Counted from the stretch's first letter, positions 30,270-39,240 are shown. The stretch: DNA of 64,000 bases from Verrucomicrobiaceae bacterium E54 (GCA_022548915.1 JAKZES010000023.1:1-64000); one strand, 5' to 3'. Notes: generated by a model not told the origin, from the sequence alone. Numbers and translations: made by a program.

Positions 30270-30294
30270 GACCGCGACCTGTCGAGTCGCGGTC
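30270..30294. terminator. Stem-loop between convergent genes
   Basis: A perfect 9-bp inverted repeat (GACCGCGAC, seven-base loop, GTCGCGGTC) lies between the end of the 4055-residue gene and the convergent sufD. On the minus strand it is followed by TTTCC; on the plus strand there is no T-run. It could end transcription of both units, more plausibly sufD read-through than the plus-strand operon. Confidence 0.5.
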
Positions 30295-30339
30295 CCTGAA
30301 TGGAAGCCTTCGGTTTGGCGGATGCCTTCCGCGACCGCG

Positions 30340-31653
30340 TCACGCCCCGCCGCGGGCGAGGTGGGCGAACTTGTCGTCGAGGTAGCGCAGGACCACCGCC
30401 TCGATCTCCTCGTCGCCGAGGCGTTCGATCACCTCCACGGAAAAGCCGCGGGCGATGAGCTGGCGGGCACGGACCGGATCGATGCCGCGGGTCTGGAGGT
30501 AGAAGATCTCCTCGTCGCTGATCTGGGCGCTGGTGCTGCCGTGGGAGCACTTCACGTCGTCGGCATTGATCTCGAGGCCGGGCATCGAGTTGGCCTCGGC
30601 ATCCTCGCTCATGAAGAGGTTGCGGCAGGTCTGGTAGGCGTCGGTGCGGTGCGCCCCCTCGTCGACGAAGATCAGTCCGGAGAAAATGGTACGGGACTTG
30701 TCGTAGAGCGAGTTCTTGTAGAGCAGGTCGCTGAAGGCCCCGGGCGAGACGTGGTGCTGGAAGGTGCGCTGATCGTACTCCTGGCTGCGGGCCGGCACGC
30801 TGACGCTCAGCATGTCGGAGCGGGAGCCCTCGCCCTCGAGGCGGCAAAGCGATTCGTTGCGGGCCCACGAGGCACCGGTGTTGAGCACGAAGCCGGTGGT
30901 CGAGGCGTCCCTGGCGACGCCGGTCTCGTTGACCGAGACGACCCGCGTCTTTTCATTAAAGGCCTGGATGGCGAGGTAGTCGAGCTTCGAGCCTTCGCCG
31001 GCGATCAGGTCGTTGACCGCGATGCAGAGGCCGGAATCGGCGTCATCCGCCGAGCGGAAGTAATCGACCACGCGGACCTTGGCGTTGGCGCCGGTGACGA
31101 CGAGCGTGTGGGGGAAGATCGCGGCGTGGTCGCCGGCGAGCCAGTGGAAGACCTCGATCGTTCCCGCTACCTCGACGTTGTCGGGGACGTGGACAAAGAG
31201 ACCGTTGCTCACGCGCGCCTCGTGCAGGGCGGTCCACTTGGTCGACCCAAGCCGCGTGTCCTGTTTCATGAAATGGGCCTCGACGAGGTCGGAATGCAGC
31301 AGCAGGGCCTCGGCGAGCGGCAGGCAGATGACCTCGTCGGGAAGCTTCGAGTCGATCTCGATCAGCGTCTCGTTGACGAAGATGAACTTGGCGGCGGGAT
31401 CCTTGAGGCCGGACGAACGCTCGATCAGCGAACCGGTATCTTCGGGCACCTCGACGTCGTTGCGGTAGCCGGAAAAGTCGAGCTGCTTCAGGCTGGAAAA
31501 GCGCCAGGTCTCGTCCTTGCGGGTGGGGGCGGGAGTTTCGAGAAAGCGCTGCCAGGCGGAGCGCTGGCGCTCGGCGAACCATGCGGGAAGGTCCGCCTCG
31601 GTTTCGGGCGGGGATTCAAGGATCGACATCGGGGGTTCTGCTAGAATGGACAT
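30340..31653 (-). CDS. sufD: Fe-S cluster assembly protein SufD
   Basis: A 437-residue SufD, the partner of SufB and SufC in the SUF scaffold that builds Fe-S clusters in the cytoplasm. Typical sequences are RKDETWRFSSLKQLDFSGY at the N-terminus, HDVTF-free beta-helix strands in the middle, and the C-terminal CSHGSTSAQISDEEIFYLQTRG with the conserved CSHG of the SufB/SufD core, followed by ARQLIARGFSVEVIERL. It is last in a fur-sufC-sufB-sufD unit and begins 57 bp after sufB. The start is uncertain: the first ATG (31653) and an in-frame ATG at 31629 are separated by a duplicated MSIL-x-x-PP unit. Neither has a Shine-Dalgarno sequence. Confidence 0.93.
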   Translation of the reverse strand: MSILAEPPMSILESPPETEADLPAWFAERQRSAWQRFLETPAPTRKDETWRFSSLKQLDFSGYRNDVEVPEDTGSLIERSSGLKDPAAKFIFVNETLIEIDSKLPDEVICLPLAEALLLHSDLVEAHFMKQDTRLGSTKWTALHEARVSNGLFVHVPDNVEVAGTIEVFHWLAGDHAAIFPHTLVVTGANAKVRVVDYFRSADDADSGLCIAVNDLIAGEGSKLDYLAIQAFNEKTRVVSVNETGVARDASTTGFVLNTGASWARNESLCRLEGEGSRSDMLSVSVPARSQEYDQRTFQHHVSPGAFSDLLYKNSLYDKSRTIFSGLIFVDEGAHRTDAYQTCRNLFMSEDAEANSMPGLEINADDVKCSHGSTSAQISDEEIFYLQTRGIDPVRARQLIARGFSVEVIERLGDEEIEAVVLRYLDDKFAHLARGGA

Positions 31654-31710
31654 GGGGATGTGACAAGTAATCGGTGGAAATGAAAGCCGATTTCACAACC
31701 GGCACCGCGG

Positions 31711-33156
31711 TCAACCAACCGAGCCTTCCATTTCGAGGTCGATCAGGCGCTTCAGTTCGACGGAGTATTCCATCGGGAACTCGCGCACGAGGTCATTGAT
31801 GAAGCCGTTGACGGCGAGCGACATCGCGTGGCCCTCGTCGATGCCCCGCTGCTGCATGTAGAACAGCATTTCCTCCGAGACCTGCGACACGCTGGCCTCG
31901 TGCTGGGTCGCGTGGCGGTTGCCCTTCACCGTGATCGCCGGGTAGGTGTCGGTGCGGCTGTTGGTGTTGATCAGCAGCGCGTCGCACTCGGTGTTGTTCT
32001 TGCAGCCCTTGAGCTTCTTCGGGATGGAGACCTGACCGCGGTAGGTCGAGCGACCCTCGCCGACCGAGATCGACTTGGAGACGACGTTCGAGGTCGTGTT
32101 GTCGGCGGCGTGGATCATCTTGGCGCCGGTGTCCTGGTGCTGGCCGCTGTTGGCCAGGGCGATCGAGACGACCTCGCCCCGGGCGCGTTCGCCGCGCATG
32201 ATCACGCCGGGATACTTCATCGTCAGGCGCGAGCCGATGTTGCAGTCGATCCAGCGCACCTCGGCATCCTCCATCGCCAGACCGCGCTTGGTGACGAGGT
32301 TGAAGACGTTGCTGCTCCAGTTCTGGACCGTGATGTACTGGATCTTGGCACCCTTGAGGGCGACCAGTTCGACCACGGCGGAATGCAGGGTGGCGGTCTC
32401 GAACTTCGGCGCGGTGCAACCTTCCATGTAGGTCACCTCGGCACCCTCGTCGGCGATGATCAGCGTCCGCTCGAACTGGCCGAAGTCCTCCGAGTTGATG
32501 CGGAAGTAGGCCTGGAGCGGCTGTTCGAGCTTCACGCCCTTGGGGATGTAGATGAAGGATCCGCCGGAGAAGACCGCGCTGTTGAGCGCGGAAAACTTGT
32601 TGTCCCCGGTCGGGATCACCTTGCCGAACCAGGGGCGGAAAACCTCCTCGTGCTCCTTGAGGCCTTCACTCGAGTTGACGAAGATCACGCCCTTCTTGGT
32701 CAGTTCCTCCTTCATGTTGGAGTAACTGGCCTCGGAGTCATACTGGGCCTCGACCCCGGCGAGGAACGCGCGTTCCTGCTCGGGGATACCAAGGCGCTCG
32801 AAGGTCTGCAGGACCTCGTCGGGCACTTCGTCCCACGAACGCTTCGGTTTCTCGCCGTCGGAAAGGTAGTAGCGGATCTTGTCGAAATCGATGTTGTTCA
32901 GGTCCTCGGTGGCCCAATTGGTCGGCATGGGCTTGTCGCGGAAGACCTTGAGCGCCTTGTGGCGGAACTCCCGCACCCAGTCCGGGTCCTGCTTGACGTC
33001 GCTGATGTAGTCGATGGTGCGCTCGGTGAGACCGCGTCCGGCGTCGAACTTGTGCTTCTCGGGAAAGCGGAAGTCTCCCTTGCTGCGGTCGATGTCGAGC
33101 GCGGCCTTGGTTTCCTCGTCAATGGCGGGAGTGGTTGCTGGGGCGTCGTAAGTCAT
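31711..33156 (-). CDS. sufB: Fe-S cluster assembly protein SufB
   Basis: A 481-residue SufB, the main scaffold component of the SUF complex. Recognisable segments are [68 protein letters not shown] and the near-invariant [16 protein letters not shown] and [11 protein letters not shown] with the cysteine used in cluster assembly. The length matches the family. It lies between sufC (54 bp upstream) and sufD in the same direction. The start is set by the conserved N-terminal region; there is no Shine-Dalgarno sequence, the bases before ATG being pyrimidine-rich. Confidence 0.96.
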   Translation of the reverse strand: MTYDAPATTPAIDEETKAALDIDRSKGDFRFPEKHKFDAGRGLTERTIDYISDVKQDPDWVREFRHKALKVFRDKPMPTNWATEDLNNIDFDKIRYYLSDGEKPKRSWDEVPDEVLQTFERLGIPEQERAFLAGVEAQYDSEASYSNMKEELTKKGVIFVNSSEGLKEHEEVFRPWFGKVIPTGDNKFSALNSAVFSGGSFIYIPKGVKLEQPLQAYFRINSEDFGQFERTLIIADEGAEVTYMEGCTAPKFETATLHSAVVELVALKGAKIQYITVQNWSSNVFNLVTKRGLAMEDAEVRWIDCNIGSRLTMKYPGVIMRGERARGEVVSIALANSGQHQDTGAKMIHAADNTTSNVVSKSISVGEGRSTYRGQVSIPKKLKGCKNNTECDALLINTNSRTDTYPAITVKGNRHATQHEASVSQVSEEMLFYMQQRGIDEGHAMSLAVNGFINDLVREFPMEYSVELKRLIDLEMEGSVG

Positions 33157-33209
33157 GGGAAATTCAGATGGATTCAGGGGCTTGGCGGATGGAATCCGCC
33201 GCCACGGGT

Positions 33210-33962
33210 TCAGGCGGTGGCGAGCTGCTTGAGGAAGTCGTAGCCCTTCTCCTCGAGTTCGCGGGCCAGTTCGGGACCGCCGGAGCGGGCGATCCGGCCT
33301 TCGGCCATGACGTGGACGTGGTCGGGCTCGATGTAGTCGAGCAGTCGCTGGTAGTGGGTGATCAGAAGGATGCCGCGATCCGGCGAGCGCATGGCATTCA
33401 CGCCCTTGGCGACAATCTTGAGCGCATCGATGTCGAGGCCGGAGTCGGTCTCGTCGAGGATGCAGAACTTCGGCTCGAGCATCAGCATCTGCAGGATCTC
33501 GTTGCGCTTCTTCTCACCACCGGAAAAGCCTTCGTTGACCGCGCGGCCGGTGAACTTCCGGTCCATCTCGAGGAGGTCCATCTTCTCGTAGAGTTCCTTG
33601 TAGAAGGCGACGGCATCGAGTTCCTCGCCGTCGGGCAGGCGGGCCTGGCGGGCGGCGCGGATGAAGTTGGCGTTCGAGACTCCGGGAACCTCGGCGGGAT
33701 ACTGGAAGGCGAGGAAGACGCCGGCGCGGGAGCGCTCGTCGACCTCCATCTCCAGCAGGTCGACGCCGTCGAGTTCCACGGTTCCTCCGGTGACTTCGTA
33801 GCCTTCATGGCCGGCGACGACCTTGGAAAGGGTGGACTTGCCGGAGCCGTTCGGGCCCATGATGGCGTGAACTTCGCCGGCGGGGACTTCGAGGTCGACA
33901 CCATTGAGAATCGCGGTGCCGTCTTCGAGCTGTGCGTGGAGCTTGTTGATTTTCAGGGACAT
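33210..33962 (-). CDS. sufC: Fe-S assembly ATPase SufC
   Basis: A 250-residue ABC-type ATPase of the SUF system. Walker A is GPNGSGKST (about residue 36-44), the signature region is [17 protein letters not shown], and Walker B is [15 protein letters not shown]. The [19 protein letters not shown] segment after it is diagnostic for SufC against other ABC ATPases. It has no membrane domain, as expected. It energises the SufB-SufD scaffold. The gene begins 28 bp after the Fur-like regulator and starts the suf part of the operon. Confidence 0.97.
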   Translation of the reverse strand: MSLKINKLHAQLEDGTAILNGVDLEVPAGEVHAIMGPNGSGKSTLSKVVAGHEGYEVTGGTVELDGVDLLEMEVDERSRAGVFLAFQYPAEVPGVSNANFIRAARQARLPDGEELDAVAFYKELYEKMDLLEMDRKFTGRAVNEGFSGGEKKRNEILQMLMLEPKFCILDETDSGLDIDALKIVAKGVNAMRSPDRGILLITHYQRLLDYIEPDHVHVMAEGRIARSGGPELARELEEKGYDFLKQLATA

Positions 33963-33990
33963 GGAATTTCGGATTTCAGATTGGGGAATT

Positions 33991-34431
33991 TCAGATCTTG
34001 GTCGTGGGCAGCTTGCCGCGGAGGGTGAGTTCGATGTCGGTGATGACCGTGCCCTCGGGCAGGTCGAGCACCTCGGAGAGGTCGATGCCGGGCTTGAAGG
34101 TCACGTCGTGGATCGAGCCGTTGGACTCGTCGTGGAAATGACCGTGCTCGGCGAGATTCGGACAGAATCGCGACGGTTCGCGGTCGAAATTCACCTGCCG
34201 GACGATGCCGTGTTTCACCAACGCCTCGAGGCAGTTGTAAACGGTCGCCAGGGAGATGTTCGGCAGTCGCTTCTGGATCCGCCGGAAGACGTCGTTGGCC
34301 GTCGGATGATCCTTCTGCGTCATCAGCAGCCGGTAGGTCTCCCAGCGCTGGCGGGTCATCCGCAGCCCGTTGATTTCCGCCGGCATCTTGCCGGAGGGCT
34401 CGGGGTGGAGGTTGGAATCGTCGCTGACCAT
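33991..34431 (-). CDS. Fur-family regulator heading the suf operon
   Basis: A 146-residue Fur/PerR-family repressor. The winged-helix part is clear: [29 protein letters not shown] followed in sequence by the recognition helix region [19 protein letters not shown]. In the dimerisation part, the usual H-x-H-x2-C-x2-C is [14 protein letters not shown], so both cysteines of the structural zinc site are absent, and there is no C-terminal CxxC pair. Histidines that could bind the regulatory metal remain. The ATG at 34431 is preferred because the two upstream in-frame codons lie between it and the operator. It is first in the fur-sufCBD unit, so an iron- or peroxide-responsive control of Fe-S assembly is the best inference. 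Confidence 0.88.
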   Translation of the reverse strand: MVSDDSNLHPEPSGKMPAEINGLRMTRQRWETYRLLMTQKDHPTANDVFRRIQKRLPNISLATVYNCLEALVKHGIVRQVNFDREPSRFCPNLAEHGHFHDESNGSIHDVTFKPGIDLSEVLDLPEGTVITDIELTLRGKLPTTKI

Positions 34432-34470
34432 GGGTGGGCGGCGGGAACCTAGAACGATTCCAATTCCTGG

Positions 34471-34485
34471 CAAGAATGATTCTTA
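34471..34485 (-). promoter_or_regulatory. Fur/PerR-box-like palindrome upstream of the Fur-family gene
   Basis: A 7-1-7 inverted repeat, read on the plus strand as CAAGAAT-G-ATTCTTA, matching in 6 of 7 positions, 40 bp before the start codon. It fits the 7-1-7 layout of Fur and PerR boxes. A weaker copy (4 of 7) lies at 34449-34463. On the minus strand, TTGCCA overlaps the end of the box and TAGGTT follows after 16 bases, so the operator may cover a promoter; that promoter call is weak. Confidence 0.6.
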
Positions 34486-34608
34486 TTCTTTTTTCGGGCG
34501 GTGGCTCTCTCCCTGCGCCGGGGGGATGTGCCGATGACCCTTCGGGCCGTTTGTGGCCGTGGTCGGGGTGCGGCTGCGAAAGAGTCGGCTTTCCGGCAGT
34601 CGCGGGGC

Positions 34609-36075
34609 TCAGCCGCGACCGGGATCGAGGGCCGAGAGGATGGAATCCAGCTCGATGGTCGTGATGGTCGTGGAGGTGTCGTTGAGGCCGTAGGGAAGGA
34701 CGAGTTTCCCGGCATGGACGAGGCCGCCGCAGGAATAGACGACGTTGGGCACGTAGCCGTCGCGGGCCGGTTCGTCGGGCTCGATGAGCGGTTCGGCGAG
34801 GTGTCCGAGCACGATGGAGGGATCCTTGAGGTCGAGCAGCATGGCACCGATGCAGTAGCGGCGCATCGGACCGACGCCGTGGGTGAGCAGCAGCCATCCG
34901 GCGGGGGTTTCGATGGGGGAGCCGCAGTTGCCGATCTTGACGGCCTCCCAGGCTTCCGACGGGCGGCGGATGAGGAGCGAGTCATCCCAGCGGTGGATGT
35001 CGTCGGAAAGCATGAGGTAGAGATTCTCGTCATCGCGGCGCGAGATCATGGCGTGCCTGCCCTGGATCCGGCGCGGGAAGAGGGCCATGCCCTTGTTCCG
35101 GACCGAGGGGCCGGTGAGGGAGCGGGCGCGGAAGTTGAGGAAGTCCTGGGTTTCCAAAAGCTGGGGGAGGACGGCGCGACCGTTGTAGGCGGTGTAGGTG
35201 GCGTAGTAGGTGATGGTGCCGTCGTCGTCAGTGAAGCGGACGAAGCGGGCATCCTCGATGCCGTTGCTTTCGAGGGGCGAGTTCGGGAAGATGATCCGCC
35301 GGGAGAGTTCGACCTCGGGTTCGAAATGGACCTCGTAGTTGATGGTGGCGAGCCACCGGATGCACTCGATGGTGTGCTTGGCCTTGCGGGAGTCGCGCCG
35401 GGTCGAACCGCAGGCGGTGCGCAGGGCCGCGTCGAGCTCGCTGCGGGTGAAGGTGTCGCCGAGGGAGTCGATCAGCGCCCGCGTCCACGGGCTGTCGAAT
35501 TCCATGTCGTTGAGTTTCCGGAAGAACACCGACCGGCGGAAGCTCGGGTCGGGGTTGAGCCGGGGGGCGCAGGGCAGGCTTTGGCGCGGATCGAGGTCGA
35601 TCCTGCCGTCGGCCCCGACGACCCCCGAGCGGAAGGCGATGGACGAGATGTGACCCTCGCCGACAGCCCGCAGGCTCATGATGAAGCGCAGGGAGCCGGC
35701 CGGGAGCCCGTTCTGATCGGGGTGGGGGGTGATGGACGGATTGAACAAGGCGGCGGACTCCAGCGCGTATTCGCCTGAGAAAAGAGCGCCGAGGTAGAGG
35801 CGGCGCTGCGGGGTGAGCGAGGACTCGTGGGGGACCAGGTGGCGGATGTGCTGGTAGTGTTCCTGCCATGCATCGGTGAGCGCGGGGTGGCGTCGGTCGA
35901 AGTGTTCGTGGAGATGGGCGAGTCTTTCGGCGATCTGCGCTTCGGAGAGGTCCATCGCCCGCTCGATGACGCGGAGGACGGATTCCTGATCGGCCGGGAT
36001 GAAAGAGCGGACGATGACGCGTGAGCTGTCCGGGAGGATGTTGATCCCGGCGTTCACGGGGTGGGGAGTGGGCAT
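34609..36075 (-). CDS. GH130-family glycoside phosphorylase-like protein
   Basis: A 488-residue protein of glycoside hydrolase family 130, which mostly contains beta-mannoside phosphorylases that cleave or form mannosyl linkages with phosphate. Typical features are a five-bladed beta-propeller pattern, LESNGIEDARFVRF with the E-D-x-R of the catalytic region (near residue 275), TYYATYTAYNGR, RNKGMALFPRRIQGRHAMISR (in two halves), GSPIETPAGWLLLTHGVG and the final YSCGGLVHAGKLVLPYG. The N-terminal 100 residues are an additional helical part seen in some members. The start at 36075 overlaps the end of the upstream glycosyltransferase by 22 bp, so the two are translationally coupled. Probable substrate is a beta-mannosyl disaccharide or oligosaccharide, inferred from the family. 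Confidence 0.85.
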   Translation of the reverse strand: MPTPHPVNAGINILPDSSRVIVRSFIPADQESVLRVIERAMDLSEAQIAERLAHLHEHFDRRHPALTDAWQEHYQHIRHLVPHESSLTPQRRLYLGALFSGEYALESAALFNPSITPHPDQNGLPAGSLRFIMSLRAVGEGHISSIAFRSGVVGADGRIDLDPRQSLPCAPRLNPDPSFRRSVFFRKLNDMEFDSPWTRALIDSLGDTFTRSELDAALRTACGSTRRDSRKAKHTIECIRWLATINYEVHFEPEVELSRRIIFPNSPLESNGIEDARFVRFTDDDGTITYYATYTAYNGRAVLPQLLETQDFLNFRARSLTGPSVRNKGMALFPRRIQGRHAMISRRDDENLYLMLSDDIHRWDDSLLIRRPSEAWEAVKIGNCGSPIETPAGWLLLTHGVGPMRRYCIGAMLLDLKDPSIVLGHLAEPLIEPDEPARDGYVPNVVYSCGGLVHAGKLVLPYGLNDTSTTITTIELDSILSALDPGRG

Positions 36076-38342
36076 GTGGGTTTGCTTGTGCGAGAGGCTT
36101 TGGCCGGATCGCCGCAGCGGCTGATCTCCAGGCGGGAGAGGTGGAAGGCGAGGGTGGATTCGGCACCCTGGTTCTGGTTGAGGTGGTCGCGCAGCAGGGC
36201 ATCGCGGCAGCCGCCGGTGGTGGCGTCGTAAAGCGGAATGCCGAGGTCGTTGCGGCCGAGGAACCACTCGAAGCAGCGGCGGCCGTCGGCGGCCCAGGCC
36301 GGGTCGCCGGTGAGATCGGCGGTGGCCATGCAGGCGGAGATGGTGGCGTGGGCCTCGACCGGTTGCTGGTCGAAGCGCGCCTTGGTGCCTCCGCGCGGCC
36401 AGAAGCCGTGGCAGCCGATGGGGGAGAACTGGCCGCCCTCGGCGGTCTGGCTGTCGATCAGCCAGCGCAGCGAGGCGAGCCCGATTTCGACCGCTTCGGG
36501 TTGCCCCGAAACGATCAGTGCGTGGGACAGCTTGGCGTTGTCGTAGGTGGCGGTGCGCTCGAACCACACCCAACCGGGGCCCGAGTTCGCGCGAAAGAGA
36601 TCGACGAGGCGGCCGACGAGGATGCGGCGCATGACCTCGACCGTGCGGTCGCCGGCGAAGGAGCGCAGATATTCGTGGATGGCGATGAGCGTGAAGGCCC
36701 AGGCGCGGGGCGAACTGAAGTGCTTCACCGGGCCGAGGCCGCGCTGGAAGAGCAGTGCGGAGAGGTTGCGGAAGCCCTCGTTGCCCGAGCGGCCGAGGGC
36801 GGTTCCGGCGGCCCACAGCGCGCGGGCGTGGCTGTCTTCCGAGCCCTTGCTTTCGAGCCACTTCCGCCCGTGGTTCATGAAGTTGCGGAAGCGCCGGGTG
36901 TTGGCGTCGAAGGCATACCACAGGAAGGCCAGGTAGGAGCAGGCGAGGCGGTCGAGTTCCGGGTCGGTGCCGTGTTCCTCCTGATGTAGCACGGTGTAGA
37001 TGAAGGCGCGGGCGTTGTCGTCGGTGCAGTAGGCCTCGTGGTAGTTGGGCACGCTGTAGATGGCGTGCTGGAAGATCCCGGTGTGGTCGCTCATCCGGAA
37101 GAGGTGCTCGAGGTTCGGTGCCGGCACGGGGTACTGGCAGCCGTCGTCCTTGCGTTTCCGGACGGTGTCGGCGGTCGGCACGCTGAGGTTGGCGCGGGCG
37201 CGGTCGAAGCTGTCCATGTAGCGGCGGGCGACCTCGGGCCAGATCATCGAGCGACCTTCCTTCCAGGCCCGTTTGCGCATGGCGATCATCCGGGTCGGGT
37301 GGGCGAGTTGGCCGAGCACGGCCTCGGAGATGGACGCCGGGTCGTCGAAGGGGACCAGAATGCCGCGCTCGTCGCCGAGCAGTTCCAGGGCGTGCCAGAA
37401 GCGGGTCGAGATGATCGCCTTGCCGGCGCCGAAGGCGTAGGCCAGCGCGCCGGAGGTGATCTGTTCCTCGTGCCGGTAGGGTGTGAGATAGACGTCGGCA
37501 GCACCGATGAACTCCTTGAGCTCGTCCAGCGAGACAAAGTGGTTGTGAAAGCGGACGTGGTCGGAGACGCCGAGCTCCGCGGCCAGCGCGACGATCCGGT
37601 CGCGGTACTCGTCGACGCCGCCGGCGAGGAGGTTCGGATGGGTCGCGCCGACGACGAAGTAGATCACGTCCGGGTGTTTTCGGAGGATCGCGGGAAGGGC
37701 CTCGATGACGTTTTCGACGCCCTTGTTCGGCGACAGCAGCCCGAAGGTCAGCAGGACGGTCCGGCCCTCGACGTCGAAGCAGTCCTTGTAGAAATTCGAA
37801 TCGACGAAGGGCATGTCGATCACCCCGTGGGGGATGAGGTCGACCTTTGCCGGATCGATGCCGTAGATCTCGCCGAGCAGCCGTTGCCCGCGCTCGGCCA
37901 TGACGACGAAACGCTCGGAATACCGGTCGAGCTGCTTCATGACCTTGAATTGCTCGGAATCGGGCGAGCCGAGGACGGTGTGGAGCGTGCTGACGACCGG
38001 GCGGCGCAGCTCGCGCAGCAGGTGGAGCAGCATCGATCCGGCGGGGCCGCCGTAGATGCCGAACTCGTGCTGGATGGAAACGACCTCGACGTTGTTGATG
38101 TGGAGGAAGTCGGCGGCGCGGCGGTAGGAGGCCGGGTCATCCTGCTCGATCTCGAAGCGCACGCGGGACGGGTAGGCGTAGCCTTCCGGCGAGTCGTTGA
38201 CGGCACCGGCGATGCAGGTTGTGGACGGGAATTCCGTGGAGATTGCCTCGCAGATGTCGGTGGTGAAGGTGGCGATGCCGCAGCGACGGGGCGAGTAGTT
38301 GCCGATGAACGCGACGTGACGGGTGGGGACGACCAGGGACAT
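36054..38342 (-). CDS. GT4 glycosyltransferase with C-terminal alpha/alpha-toroid domain
   Basis: A 762-residue cytoplasmic two-domain protein. Residues 1-400 form a GT-B fold of the GT4 family: IGNYSPRRCGIATFTTDI at the start, HEFGIYGG, SPNKGVENVIEALP, and the EQITSGALAYAFGAGKAIIS donor-site region with a preceding conserved glutamate. Residues about 430-745 resemble helical toroid domains of glycosidases (HEAYCTDDNARAFIYTVL, GWVWFERTATYDNAKLSHAL, QQPVEAHATISACMA). The order fits a bifunctional enzyme that transfers and remodels a sugar. With the overlapping GH130 gene it forms a compact pair likely to make or recycle a mannose-containing glycoside. Substrates are not shown by the sequence. 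Confidence 0.85.
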   Translation of the reverse strand: MSLVVPTRHVAFIGNYSPRRCGIATFTTDICEAISTEFPSTTCIAGAVNDSPEGYAYPSRVRFEIEQDDPASYRRAADFLHINNVEVVSIQHEFGIYGGPAGSMLLHLLRELRRPVVSTLHTVLGSPDSEQFKVMKQLDRYSERFVVMAERGQRLLGEIYGIDPAKVDLIPHGVIDMPFVDSNFYKDCFDVEGRTVLLTFGLLSPNKGVENVIEALPAILRKHPDVIYFVVGATHPNLLAGGVDEYRDRIVALAAELGVSDHVRFHNHFVSLDELKEFIGAADVYLTPYRHEEQITSGALAYAFGAGKAIISTRFWHALELLGDERGILVPFDDPASISEAVLGQLAHPTRMIAMRKRAWKEGRSMIWPEVARRYMDSFDRARANLSVPTADTVRKRKDDGCQYPVPAPNLEHLFRMSDHTGIFQHAIYSVPNYHEAYCTDDNARAFIYTVLHQEEHGTDPELDRLACSYLAFLWYAFDANTRRFRNFMNHGRKWLESKGSEDSHARALWAAGTALGRSGNEGFRNLSALLFQRGLGPVKHFSSPRAWAFTLIAIHEYLRSFAGDRTVEVMRRILVGRLVDLFRANSGPGWVWFERTATYDNAKLSHALIVSGQPEAVEIGLASLRWLIDSQTAEGGQFSPIGCHGFWPRGGTKARFDQQPVEAHATISACMATADLTGDPAWAADGRRCFEWFLGRNDLGIPLYDATTGGCRDALLRDHLNQNQGAESTLAFHLSRLEISRCGDPAKASRTSKPTCPLPTP

Positions 38343-38664
38343 GAGGGCGGAGATTCAATCATCTCGCGCCCATCATGGCGGGGGAGCCGGCAAGGGCTCC
38401 GACAAGGACAAACGATATCCTTACGAAACAGACCACCGTAAGGCGCTGGTGGAGTTCAGTCAAAGTGAATCCGAAAATCACTCGCGCCGCCCCGCATCCC
38501 TCCTCTCCGGGGAGGGCAAAGGGGTGGGGAAATTGGAATGAGTTGGATGGATCATGTGTGAGAATGCCCAACATTGCTTCCGCAATTCGCAAAGCCGGGG
38601 CATGCCCAAAGGACCGAATCGAGCCCGCACCCCTTTTTTTTCAGTCTGAAATGCACAGTGCGGC
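38343..38664. other. Intergenic region before the HU-like gene
   Basis: No supported gene on either strand. It lies between the divergent glycosyltransferase and HU-like genes and should contain both promoters. An eight-base T-run occurs at 38633-38640, after a GC-rich stretch. Confidence 0.5.
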
Positions 38665-38692
38665 TTGACAAAAGGGCTCGATTCCCTGAATT
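38665..38692 (+). promoter_or_regulatory. Candidate sigma-70 promoter for the HU-like gene
   Basis: A perfect TTGACA at 38665-38670, followed after 16 bases by TGAATT (3 of 6 matches to the -10 consensus). Transcription from it would start within a few bases of the ATG at 38700, so the mRNA could be leaderless or nearly so. The -35 is strong, the -10 weak. Confidence 0.4.
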
Positions 38693-38699
38693 CCTCGGC

Positions 38700-39029
38700 A
38701 TGGCTAAGAAGTTAACCGCTATTAAAGAACGCTACACGAAGACTCAAATCCTCGACGCCATCGCCGAGGAAACCGAACTCAGCCGCAAGCAGGTCGGTGC
38801 CGTGCTCGACAGCCTCGGTGAGGTCATCGAGCGCCACATCAAGAAGAATGCCGCCGGCGAGTTCGTTCTCCCGGGCATGTTCAAGATCGTGACCGTCCGC
38901 AAGCCCGCCGTGAAGGCCCGCAAGGGAATCAACCCCTTCACCAAGGAAGAGGTCATGTTCAAGGCCAAGCCCGCGAGCACCGCGGTGAAGGTCCGCCCGC
39001 TCAAGAAGCTCAAGGACATGGCGGGCTGA
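38700..39029 (+). CDS. HU/IHF-like DNA-binding protein
   Basis: A 109-residue HU-family protein. The N-terminal helical part contains TKTQILDAIAEETELSRKQV and AVLDSLGEVIERHI, and the arm region holds GEFVLPGMFKIVTVRKPAVK and ARKGINPFTKE. It is longer and more basic than E. coli HU. The ATG at 38700 (MAKKLTAIKERYTK) is chosen because the frame upstream crosses the -35 element and lacks family similarity. It is monocistronic, with its own promoter-like element and a strong terminator 27 bp after the stop. It most likely compacts the nucleoid or assists recombination and transcription. Confidence 0.93.
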   Translation: MAKKLTAIKERYTKTQILDAIAEETELSRKQVGAVLDSLGEVIERHIKKNAAGEFVLPGMFKIVTVRKPAVKARKGINPFTKEEVMFKAKPASTAVKVRPLKKLKDMAG

Positions 39030-39055
39030 TTAAACAGCTTTCGAACTGTTTTGAG

Positions 39056-39087
39056 GGGTCGTCGGTGAATGCCGGCGGCCCTTTTTT
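39056..39087 (+). terminator. Intrinsic terminator after the HU-like gene
   Basis: A 10-bp stem (39056-39065 with 39072-39081, including two G-U pairs as RNA), a six-base loop and a run of six T. A textbook Rho-independent terminator. Confidence 0.88.
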
Positions 39088-39120
39088 GGCTCTCCGGGCG
39101 AGATCGCCGGACATTCTTCA

Positions 39121-39240
39121 GACACGGAGGCACGGAGAGTGCAGAGTTCGCGGAGTCGATACGCAGCAGGATCGATTGGAGGAACCCCCTCCAGAATGTC
39201 ATCCCCTCTGCGTCCTCTGGATCTCTGCGCCTCCGTGGCT
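39121..39240. repeat. Imperfect inverted repeat of the CACGGAGGC type
   Basis: The left arm (39121-39150, with ACACGGAGGCACGGAGAG) matches the reverse complement of the right arm (39203-39240, containing CACGGAGGCGCAGAG when reversed). The region has no coding capacity. Elements with this wording are, from memory, common between genes in several GC-rich phyla; I cannot confirm copy number here. Confidence 0.5.

Noticed and set aside
38633-38640. T-run as a terminator
   Set aside because: There is no stem before it that could form a Rho-independent terminator on the plus strand.
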